Made by a program: the position numbers and the translations under genes
Shown: positions 6,901 through 13,797 of the stretch, piece by piece
Layout: every line of letters begins with the position of its first letter
Position numbering within the stretch: position 1 is the first letter of the stretch
The notes under the pieces: generated by a model
What the model was told of the DNA's origin: nothing
The model's input: the letters and a program-made list of their open reading frames with translations, nothing else
The model's database searches: none
Assembly (NCBI GenBank): GCA_044359155.1
Contig: JBIKMR010000028.1
Span: forward strand, 1-24,059
Origin: WGMK01 sp044359155
Lineage (GTDB): Bacteria > Hydrogenedentota > Hydrogenedentia > Hydrogenedentales > JAEUWI01
Length of the DNA: 24,059 bases
Direction: 5' to 3'

Positions 6901-9617
6901 TCAAGAAGGCGATGGATGAGCACGCCATCGTCGCCATCACCGACCAGCGCGGCAAGATTACCTATGTAAACGACAAGTTCTGCGCGATCTCGAAATATAC
7001 CTCCGAGGAGTTGATCGGGCAGGATCACCGGATCGTCAACTCGGGGCACCATCCGAAAGCCTTTATGCGTGAACTTTGGGAAACGATCTCCAGTGGTCGG
7101 CTGTGGACAGGAGAACTGAAGAATCGCGCAAAGGATGGAAGCCTCTATTGGGTGGCCACGACCATCGTTCCCTTCCTCGACGAAGGCGGAAAACCGTTCC
7201 AATACGTTGCGATCCGCACCGATATCACCAAGCGAAAATGTGCAGAAGAGACCTTGCGCGATAGCGAGCAGCGCATGCGGTTGGCTGCGGATGTGGCACG
7301 CATTGGCGTGTGGGATTGGGATGTGACCAACAACGTAGTCACCTGGGATGAGCGCATGTTCGACCTTTACGGCTTGCCCGTGGTACCGGAGGGGAAGGTG
7401 GCCTATGAGGATTGGCGCGCCGCAGTTCTGCCAGTAGAGCTTTCGGAACAGGAAGCGCAGTTGCAGCATACTGTCGAAACTTGCGGCCAAAGCGAGCGAA
7501 CATTTCATATCGCGCGAGCCTCCGACTTTGCCGTGCGGGTTATCCAGGCCGCCGAGGTCGCGATACCGGGGGCCGATGGGAAAACCGTTCGTGTTGTGGG
7601 CGTCAATATGGACATTACCGAACGTGTTGAAGCCGGCGCTAAGCTGGAACAGGCAATGTTAGTGGCAGACGCGGCCAACCAGGCCAAGTCAAAATTCCTG
7701 GCCACCATGAGCCATGAAATCCGCACGCCGATGAATGGCGTGATCGGCACGGTGGACGTGCTGCGGCAAACCAGCCTGCGGCCCTACCAGGCGGAGCTGG
7801 TGGAGATTGTGCGGGAATCGGCAGACAGCCTCTTGAGCGTCATTGACGGCATCCTCGATTTTTCAAAGATCGAGGCGGGTAACACAGAGTTGGAGCGCGG
7901 GACGTTGTCGCTGGCGCAACTGGTGGAGATCGTCTGCGATACCCTGCACCCGGTGGCCGTGCGCAAGAAAGTGGACCTAACGTACTTTACCGACCCGACG
8001 CTGCCGGAATGGATTCTCTCCGATTCAATACGGCTGCGCCAGATCCTTAACAATTTGCTGGGTAACGCCATCAAGTTTTCCGCAGGGTTGGAACACCCTG
8101 GAAAGGTGAAGCTCCGCTTGGAACGGGACGGCGAATCGACCGTCCGTATCACGGTGGCGGACAATGGCGTGGGCATCAAGCCTGAGGCGTTGAGCAAGCT
8201 GTTCCGCCCATTCACCCAGGCGGACAGTTCCACCACGCGCAATTATGGCGGCACGGGCTTGGGCCTCTCCATATGCAAACAACTGGTGGACATGCTCGGC
8301 GGCACAATTGATCTGCAAAGTACGTTTGGCGAAGGCTCGGTTTTTACGGTCATACTTCCCATGGAAGTGGTGGATGAACCTGACGCACAACCGGCATCGT
8401 GCGACTTGTCGGGGCTCGGTTGCATTGTCGTGGCCCAGGACGACGAAACGACGGCTGACTGGCGCGCCTATCTCGAAAGAGCGGGCGCCCAGGTAATGGT
8501 GGCCGGAACGTTGCCAGAAGCGGCCCTGCTTGCGGCGGACGGCACCTCCCCCGATTCCACTGTCATCATCAGCAATGCGAGCGAACCGATCGACCTTGAC
8601 GCGCTACGGGCGCCCTTCGCCGCATGTCCGGGCCAGGTGTGCCATGTGCTGATCATGCGCGGCTACCACCGTCGACCCCATCAAGAGGCGGACGGCGTTG
8701 TGGCGTTGGATGGCGATGCCATGCGCCGTGGAGCCTTCCTTTACGCCGTGGCCCTCGCGGCCGGACGCGTCGAACCCCTCGCCGAGGAAGACCTAGAAAT
8801 CGGGCCCGATCGACCTGCCCTCCCGACCGTCGAGGAGGCGGCGGCGCAAGGGCGGCTGATTCTTGTGGCCGAGGACAACGAGATCAACCAGAAGGTCATC
8901 CGGCACCAGCTTGCCTTGATGGGCTTGGTTTGCGAGGTCGCCAGCGATGGATTAGAGGCGCTGAATCAATCTCGTACCGGGAGATATGCCTTGTTGTTAT
9001 CCGATCTGCACATGCCGGGGTTGGACGGCCATGAACTCGCGGCCAGAATCCGAAGCGAAGAAGGTGACGGGAAGCGCATGCCGATCATCGCCTTTACGGC
9101 AAATATCACGAAAGGTGAACGCGAACGCTGCAGCGAGGCGGGCATGGACGATTACCTTTCCAAGCCCGCTCAGTTGGACGTGTTCAAAGCCATGCTGGAG
9201 AAGTGGCTGGCCACCGTGCAAGTTGTCGATCCGCGCCCGCCCCGATCCGAAGCGGCTGCATCGGCAATCGCGCCGGGCCTGCCCGTAGTGGACACGGCGG
9301 TCTTGGCGCAATTGGTGGGCAGCGACCCGGCATTGATCGCAGAATTCCTGCGTGATTACCTGGAGTCCTCAAAGAAGACGGGGGCGGAAATCCAAGCTGC
9401 CTTCGCCGGGGGCGACTGGGCCGCTGTTGGCGCGTTGGCGCACCGGCTGAGGTCGTCGTCCCGCTCCGTGGGCGCCCTCGCACTTGGGGAATGTTGTGAA
9501 AAGCTAGAACTCGTCGGAACTGCCGACGACGTGAGTACCATCGCGGCGCTTTTGGCGGACTTTGAATCCTGCCTTAAAGAAGTCGGGGAAGCTGTCAGGA
9601 TTAAATTGGAGGAGTGA
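3942..9617 (+). CDS. Giant membrane hybrid histidine kinase (CHASE3-PAS-GAF-HisKA-REC-HPt)
   Basis: This ~1891-residue sensor should autophosphorylate and pass phosphate His-Asp-His to a separate receiver. Six hydrophobic segments (about 19-220) precede TM7 (~234-256), a CHASE3 region (~257-410, DSFQDMESGEHGYVLTGKES) and TM8. PAS domains follow at about 445-570, 573-690, 854-985, 987-1105 and 1108-1235, with a GAF at 690-850. HisKA carries H1258 (MSHEIRTPMN); the ATPase domain (1355-1475) has NNLLGNAIKFS, ADNGVGI and GGTGLGLSI. A receiver-like domain at ~1488-1620 has Asn where the phosphoacceptor Asp is expected (VIISNASEP). A normal receiver follows (D1688, LSDLHMPG), then an HPt with H1834 (AHRLRSSS). 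The chosen ATG has GAGGGAG just upstream; ATG 3924, overlapping the preceding stop, is an alternative. The REC-EAL gene starts 4 bases downstream and is the likely partner. The signal is unknown. Confidence 0.93.
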   Translation: MANAAMSTRPTREILSRVPLICGALSVLIGAAVLAGWTFSVPVLQSLVPGFVSMKPNTALCFILAGAGLLLLGRSPLSRLRLLAGRACALLVLVICGVTLAEYIFDSSSGFDEWLFTDPVGAVTTLVPGRMAISTILAFVSIGFALLALEWEPRRYFRPAEGLALLAFLLSITSLFQHAITTSSFDAYFGSTPMALHTALTFMTLAVGLLLTRPQQGLFQALRDGAISRLERGIYLTISLALVALMFMAISTFFIVMDTWSRSRWVAHTHQVRDELGKVLDSFQDMESGEHGYVLTGKESFLESFNVALEDSDKRLRELGKLFANDAAQTERLSKLTAIALEKIAHARGVVESGREKGFDAARAQIVEGGEDAAMRAIRDGVDEMNHEETLLLVAREDEERATIARLYLSIGFCVIVMLGVLLSTIGSIRKGFKSLREAEEALHANEENLAITLRSIGDAVVTTDNEGRVTGLNSVAEQLTGWREAEAQGRPVGDVVHIINEATRKRAEVPVEKVLSTGQIQGFTNHTVLIARDGTEHAIADSAAPLCDPSNRLRGVVLVFRDLTAKRAAEAESDRLFNLSIDMISVAHIDGYFKRVNPAFTSILGWSAEEMLSRPFLEFIHPEDWAATLRTVEKVSVARENILNFSNRFKHKDGSWRRLAWKVVPHLDGNMYCTGRDVTEQHTQAQLTQLQAAIGTTLARSRELQPVLNDAAEAMVQVFDAAFARIWTLNDAEQMLEMRASAGQYTHLDGPHGRVPVGKFKIGLIAQVRKPHLTNEVVGDPQVSDQDWARREGMVAFAGYPLIADDEVVGVMAMFARHTFSKEDLLALGSVADNIALSIQDHRRRDALRDNKELLHKVLNSIGSSIAVLDSSGTIVMVNDDWQRFAMENEAKGDPSTFGVGANYLEVCKRAVPQLGKGMQKILDGLQGVVKGERETFVTDYPCHSPKLTSWFRMSAFALSNADGGAVVSHTNITQQQLATKRLDEFKKAMDEHAIVAITDQRGKITYVNDKFCAISKYTSEELIGQDHRIVNSGHHPKAFMRELWETISSGRLWTGELKNRAKDGSLYWVATTIVPFLDEGGKPFQYVAIRTDITKRKCAEETLRDSEQRMRLAADVARIGVWDWDVTNNVVTWDERMFDLYGLPVVPEGKVAYEDWRAAVLPVELSEQEAQLQHTVETCGQSERTFHIARASDFAVRVIQAAEVAIPGADGKTVRVVGVNMDITERVEAGAKLEQAMLVADAANQAKSKFLATMSHEIRTPMNGVIGTVDVLRQTSLRPYQAELVEIVRESADSLLSVIDGILDFSKIEAGNTELERGTLSLAQLVEIVCDTLHPVAVRKKVDLTYFTDPTLPEWILSDSIRLRQILNNLLGNAIKFSAGLEHPGKVKLRLERDGESTVRITVADNGVGIKPEALSKLFRPFTQADSSTTRNYGGTGLGLSICKQLVDMLGGTIDLQSTFGEGSVFTVILPMEVVDEPDAQPASCDLSGLGCIVVAQDDETTADWRAYLERAGAQVMVAGTLPEAALLAADGTSPDSTVIISNASEPIDLDALRAPFAACPGQVCHVLIMRGYHRRPHQEADGVVALDGDAMRRGAFLYAVALAAGRVEPLAEEDLEIGPDRPALPTVEEAAAQGRLILVAEDNEINQKVIRHQLALMGLVCEVASDGLEALNQSRTGRYALLLSDLHMPGLDGHELAARIRSEEGDGKRMPIIAFTANITKGERERCSEAGMDDYLSKPAQLDVFKAMLEKWLATVQVVDPRPPRSEAAASAIAPGLPVVDTAVLAQLVGSDPALIAEFLRDYLESSKKTGAEIQAAFAGGDWAAVGALAHRLRSSSRSVGALALGECCEKLELVGTADDVSTIAALLADFESCLKEVGEAVRIKLEE

Positions 9618-9621
9618 ACGA

Positions 9622-10848
9622 ATGTCTATGAATTACGCCAAGAACACCGTGCTCGTGCTGGACGACGATCCGTTCCAGCAGAAATTGGTTTCGCAACAGT
9701 TGCTTAAACATGGCATAGAAGTCCACGGTTACTTGCAAGGCAAGGAAGCAATCAATTACCTCTTTCTCGATGACGTAAACCATCAATGCATCTTGATTCT
9801 GATTGATCTTGAAATGCCGGAAATGGACGGTGTGGAGTTTCTGCGGCACTTGGCAGATCGCAAATTTAAGGGCTCGGTAGCGTTTATGAGCGGGCAGGAT
9901 AAGCGGGTTTTGGAGTCCGCATCTCGGCTTGCTACTGCCAGTAACTTAAATCTCGTGGGATGCCTACCTAAACCGGTGCAACCCGACGAAATCGTAGATG
10001 TATTGGGCCGCTGGCGTGAACACAAATCGGGAAGACTGCGCACGAAACCCAAGACGTACGAAGCCCGCGAAATACAACGCGCCATTGCCAACAAAGAACT
10101 GGTAAATTTCTATCAACCCAAAGTCGATGTTCGTTCAGGCACCCCTACCGGGGTCGAAACGCTTGTGCGCTGGCAGCATCCTTCGGATGGACTCGTGTTC
10201 CCGGATCAGTTCATTGGGGTCGCCGAGGAAAACGAACTGATTGAGGATGTTACTCGGGCGGTGCTTGGCGAGGCTTTGAACCAGGCGAAGCGTTGGCATG
10301 AGCAAGGACTGACGCTACGAGTTGCCGTAAACGTCTCTATGGATAACCTTAAACGGGTTGACTTTCCAGATTACGTGCTTTCAGAGCTACAAAGAACGGG
10401 CTTCGATCCGAGGAGTCTGATTCTGGAAGTCACGGAGTCCAAGTTGACGCATGACGCGCGACTGCCGCTGGACATTCTCACGCGACTCCGCATGAAGAAA
10501 ATCAGCCTCTCTATCGACGACTTTGGCACCGGCCATTCTTCCCTCGCCCAATTGCGTGATCTGCCCTTTGATGAACTCAAGATTGACCGTGGTTTTGTCC
10601 ACGGAGCCGGAAGCAACAAAACGTTGCGCAGCATTTTCGACGCTAGCGTAACGATGTCCGCGCAACTGGGTCTGAAGGTCGTTGCGGAAGGCGTCGAGGA
10701 TCGCAAGGATTGGGATTTCCTGCGCACGCACGGCTGCGATCTGGCCCAAGGCTATTTTATCGCGAAGCCGATGCCCGCGGCGGAGATTCCAGCGTGGCTT
10801 GCGGACTGGAAGAACCGTTGTTGTGAACTTTACGGGGTCTTGCTCTAA
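9622..10848 (+). CDS. REC-EAL response regulator, c-di-GMP phosphodiesterase
   Basis: This 408-residue protein joins an N-terminal receiver (acidic cluster D14-D16, phosphoacceptor D62 in LIDLEMPEMDG, lysine in LPKPV) to an EAL domain (~150-400) that linearises c-di-GMP to pGpG. The signature reads ETL rather than EAL (E179). The other metal and catalytic motifs are present: AVNVS, LEVTES, SIDDFGTGHSS, ELKIDRGFV, VAEGVED and AQGYFIAKPM, so it should be active. The architecture is that of RocR-type regulators. GGAGGAG at 9608-9614 supports ATG 9622 over a longer frame that would overlap the kinase. Its position 4 bases after a hybrid kinase ending in HPt makes it the best candidate receiver for that phosphorelay; CheA could also phosphorylate it. 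Confidence 0.92.
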   Translation: MSMNYAKNTVLVLDDDPFQQKLVSQQLLKHGIEVHGYLQGKEAINYLFLDDVNHQCILILIDLEMPEMDGVEFLRHLADRKFKGSVAFMSGQDKRVLESASRLATASNLNLVGCLPKPVQPDEIVDVLGRWREHKSGRLRTKPKTYEAREIQRAIANKELVNFYQPKVDVRSGTPTGVETLVRWQHPSDGLVFPDQFIGVAEENELIEDVTRAVLGEALNQAKRWHEQGLTLRVAVNVSMDNLKRVDFPDYVLSELQRTGFDPRSLILEVTESKLTHDARLPLDILTRLRMKKISLSIDDFGTGHSSLAQLRDLPFDELKIDRGFVHGAGSNKTLRSIFDASVTMSAQLGLKVVAEGVEDRKDWDFLRTHGCDLAQGYFIAKPMPAAEIPAWLADWKNRCCELYGVLL

Positions 10849-10894
10849 GGCGCGCGCCGCCCTTTTCTCAACTACGTCGCAAAGGATTCACACG

Positions 10895-13303
10895 ATGATC
10901 GACAACGAAGAAATCATCAAGGACTTTCTTATAGAAAGCGCGGAAAACCTTGACCAATTGGACAAGGACTTTGTGGAAATGGAGAAGAACCCACAAGACG
11001 ACGAAATCCTCTCGCGGATCTTCCGGGCGATACACACCATCAAGGGCACGTGTGGCTTTTTCGGATTCTCCAAGCTGGAGAAAGTTGCCCACGGCGGCGA
11101 AAGCCTTTTGAGCAAGATGCGCGACGGCGAGTTGCATCTGACCCCTGAAATCACCAGCGCGCTCTTGCGCGTCGTGGATGCCGTGCGCGAAATACTGGGC
11201 AATATAGAACAGAATGGGGCCGAGGGCAACACGGACTACAGCGAACTTGTCGCATTGCTGGAAAAACTTCAGGGCGACAGGGAGATCGTTGCCAATGCAA
11301 GCATGGATACCGAAGATCCCGATGAATACCTTGCAATGATGGCCGCAAGGCAGCCCCAGGGCAAGAAGAGCTCCGCAGTGGCTTCGCAGATCTCACCCCC
11401 TGGCGACGAAGAACCAGTCCGGCTGGGACAGTTGCTGGTCGGTGTAGGCTGGGCTGAAAAAAGCGCTGTCGAAAAGGCGCTACAAATACAGCAGAGTGGC
11501 GACACGCGTCCCGTGGGCGAGATTATGTCAGACGCGGGTCAGGTGTCGTCGCAACGTGTGGCCGACGCACTCGAAATCCAGCGCGAAGTTGCCCACACGA
11601 AGAGCGTCTCTGAAAGCACCATCCGCGTCGATGTTCACCTGCTGGATCGCCTCATGAACATGGTCGGCGAGCTCGTTCTTTCCCGAAACCAGACTCTGAA
11701 ATTCATCAACCTTATCGAAGACTCCGGCCTACAGTCTGCGGCGCAGCGCCTCAATCTCATCACCTCCGAGCTGCAAGAGGCCGTAATGAAAACGCGCATG
11801 CAGCCCATTAGCGGGGTATGGGGGCGCCTCCCACGGGTCGTGCGCGACATTTCCGTCTCGCTAGACAAGAAGATCCGGCTTGAAATGGAAGGTCAAGAAA
11901 CAGAGCTCGACAGGACCATCCTCGAGGCCATTAAGGACCCCCTAACGCACATAGTGCGCAACTCGGTTGACCATGGAATTGAATCGCCAGAGAAGCGGCG
12001 CGCTGCAGGCAAACCCGAGGAGGGTCTACTCCTCCTTCGCGCTTATCACGAGGGTGGCCAGGTAATCATTGAGATCTCGGACGATGGCGCGGGCGTCAAC
12101 ACGCAACGCGTTGCGGAAAAGGCCGTCGAGCGCAACCTGATGAGCCGAGACGAGTTGTCGCGAATGTCAGAGCGGGAGATTACCAACCTCGTCTTCCTCC
12201 CGGGCTTCTCAACGGCGGAGAAAGTTACGAACATCTCCGGCCGCGGCGTGGGGATGGACGTGGTCAAGACAAACATCGAAAAAATTGGCGGGGCCATAGA
12301 CCTATCCAGTGACCGGGGCAAGGGCTCCACACTGAAGATTAAGATTCCGCTCACGTTGGCCATCATTCCCGCGTTGATTGTGACCTGCCGGGATGGTCGC
12401 TACGCGATACCGCAGGTCAGCCTGCTGGAACTCGTGAGGCTGGACGGCGAGGCCGCGCGCAAGGGAATAGAGATGGTAAACGGGAGCCCCGTGTACCGGC
12501 TCCGTGGGAACCTGTTGCCGCTGGTCTACCTTGATCGCCTGCTCAAATCCGAAGAGGGGCAACCGGGCGCTCCAGAGGCAGAGCAGGTGTTGAACATCGT
12601 CGTTCTTCAGGCCGAGGATCGGCCGTTTGGCCTCATCGTGGATGGAATTCACGACACCGAGGAGATCGTGGTAAAGCCGCTGGTAAAGCAGCTTCAGCAC
12701 ATCGGTGTCTTCGCGGGCGCGGCAGTCATGGGCGATGGAAAAATCTCGCTCATCCTTGACGTGGTCGGCATTGCGCATGCGGCACATGTCCTCTCCGAGG
12801 AACGCAGCGGTGGCCGTGTAGACGCGGGCCCCAGTCGTGACCAGAAGGATGAGAATGTACAGGCGCTTCTGCTGCTTCAGGCGGGCAAGGAGGGGCGCTT
12901 CGCCATGCCGTTGTCCATGGTAGCGCGCTTGGAAGAATTCGAGACTACCTCCATCGAGCGCGCGGGAAACATCGATGTAGTGCAATACCGGGGCCAAATC
13001 TTGCCGTTGCTTTATGTGGGTGACTGTTTTGGCGGGCACCATGCCGAGACGGACAACACGCTTGTCGGCAATCTCCAAGTAGTGGTGTATGCGCGCGATG
13101 GCGAGTCCGTGGGGCTTGTCGTCAACCGGATCCTTGACATCACCGAGGAGCGAATCACAACGAAGAGCCATGCGAGCCGCGCTGGCGTCCTGCAAACAGC
13201 AGTCATCCAGGACCGGGTGACCGAGCTGCTGGATATTGAGTCGCTCATCAGCATGTCCCTGCCAGACTACGCGGCAAGCAGCAGCAACGGTTTTGAAGGG
13301 TAA
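10895..13303 (+). CDS. cheA: Chemotaxis histidine kinase CheA, atypical domain layout
   Basis: This 802-residue kinase phosphorylates CheY and CheB under receptor control. The P1 HPt domain (1-105) carries H47 in AIHTIKGTCGFFGF. Where the P2 CheY-binding domain is usual there is a linker (~111-237) with two short repeats at ~176-232 (RLGQLLVGVGW.. and PVGEIMSDAGQ..), resembling the MshE/GspE N-terminal repeat. Dimerisation P3 is at ~238-305. ATPase P4 (~306-485) has IVRNSVDHGIE, ISDDGAGV and GRGVGMDVVK. Two consecutive CheW-like domains follow (~487-635 and ~655-790); one is usual. AAAGGA at 10881-10886 supports ATG 10895; a longer in-frame start would overlap the EAL gene by over 160 bases and is rejected. 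cheW starts 5 bases after the stop. Confidence 0.95.
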   Translation: MIDNEEIIKDFLIESAENLDQLDKDFVEMEKNPQDDEILSRIFRAIHTIKGTCGFFGFSKLEKVAHGGESLLSKMRDGELHLTPEITSALLRVVDAVREILGNIEQNGAEGNTDYSELVALLEKLQGDREIVANASMDTEDPDEYLAMMAARQPQGKKSSAVASQISPPGDEEPVRLGQLLVGVGWAEKSAVEKALQIQQSGDTRPVGEIMSDAGQVSSQRVADALEIQREVAHTKSVSESTIRVDVHLLDRLMNMVGELVLSRNQTLKFINLIEDSGLQSAAQRLNLITSELQEAVMKTRMQPISGVWGRLPRVVRDISVSLDKKIRLEMEGQETELDRTILEAIKDPLTHIVRNSVDHGIESPEKRRAAGKPEEGLLLLRAYHEGGQVIIEISDDGAGVNTQRVAEKAVERNLMSRDELSRMSEREITNLVFLPGFSTAEKVTNISGRGVGMDVVKTNIEKIGGAIDLSSDRGKGSTLKIKIPLTLAIIPALIVTCRDGRYAIPQVSLLELVRLDGEAARKGIEMVNGSPVYRLRGNLLPLVYLDRLLKSEEGQPGAPEAEQVLNIVVLQAEDRPFGLIVDGIHDTEEIVVKPLVKQLQHIGVFAGAAVMGDGKISLILDVVGIAHAAHVLSEERSGGRVDAGPSRDQKDENVQALLLLQAGKEGRFAMPLSMVARLEEFETTSIERAGNIDVVQYRGQILPLLYVGDCFGGHHAETDNTLVGNLQVVVYARDGESVGLVVNRILDITEERITTKSHASRAGVLQTAVIQDRVTELLDIESLISMSLPDYAASSSNGFEG

Positions 13304-13308
13304 TGAAA

Positions 13309-13758
13309 ATGTCCACCAAGTCACAATTCTGCACCTTCTATCTCAACAACCTCTACCTCGGCATCGATGTGATGAAGGTGCAGGAAGTGTTGCGCTACCA
13401 GGACATGACGCGCGTTCCGCTCGCGCCCGCCATTATCCGCGGGCTAATCAACCTACGCGGCCAAATCGTGACCGCAGTAGACATGCGGAAACGACTGGAG
13501 CTGCCGGAACGGGAGAGGGATTTCGGCCCACCAATGAACGTCATTATTCGTACGGAAAGTGGAACGGCCGTCAGCCTGCTCGTCGATGAAATCGGCGACG
13601 TTGTGGAGGTCTCGGACGACATCTATGAGCGCGTTCCCGAGACGCTCTGTGGTGCCGCGCGCGAAATCATCCAGGGGGCCTACAAGCTGCCCGGGCAACT
13701 GCTGCTAATCATGAATACCGAGGCGGCAGTGAACTGCGCCGAGCCGGCAACGCGCTAG
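13309..13758 (+). CDS. cheW: Chemotaxis coupling protein CheW
   Basis: This 149-residue protein is a single CheW domain linking receptors to CheA. Typical motifs are present: FYLNNLYLGIDVMKVQEVL near the start, IIRGLINLRGQIVTAVDMR in the middle and SLLVDEIGDVVEVSDD later. GAAGGG at 13295-13300 fits ATG 13309 (8-base spacing) better than ATG 13303, which overlaps the cheA stop. It completes the signalling core with cheA upstream and the receptor gene downstream. Confidence 0.94.
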   Translation: MSTKSQFCTFYLNNLYLGIDVMKVQEVLRYQDMTRVPLAPAIIRGLINLRGQIVTAVDMRKRLELPERERDFGPPMNVIIRTESGTAVSLLVDEIGDVVEVSDDIYERVPETLCGAAREIIQGAYKLPGQLLLIMNTEAAVNCAEPATR

Positions 13759-13797
13759 CCCTCCCCCTTCACGAAATTGACTGAAAAGGAAACCCGC

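Noticed and set aside
10682..10894. Longer CheA start overlapping the EAL gene
   Set aside because: The extra residues are not CheA-like, while ATG 10895 has AAAGGA eight bases upstream and gives the normal HPt N-terminus.
12302..13324. 340-codon open frame on the minus strand across cheA
   Set aside because: It is antisense to a well-conserved CheA coding frame, has no recognisable domain and arises from codon bias.
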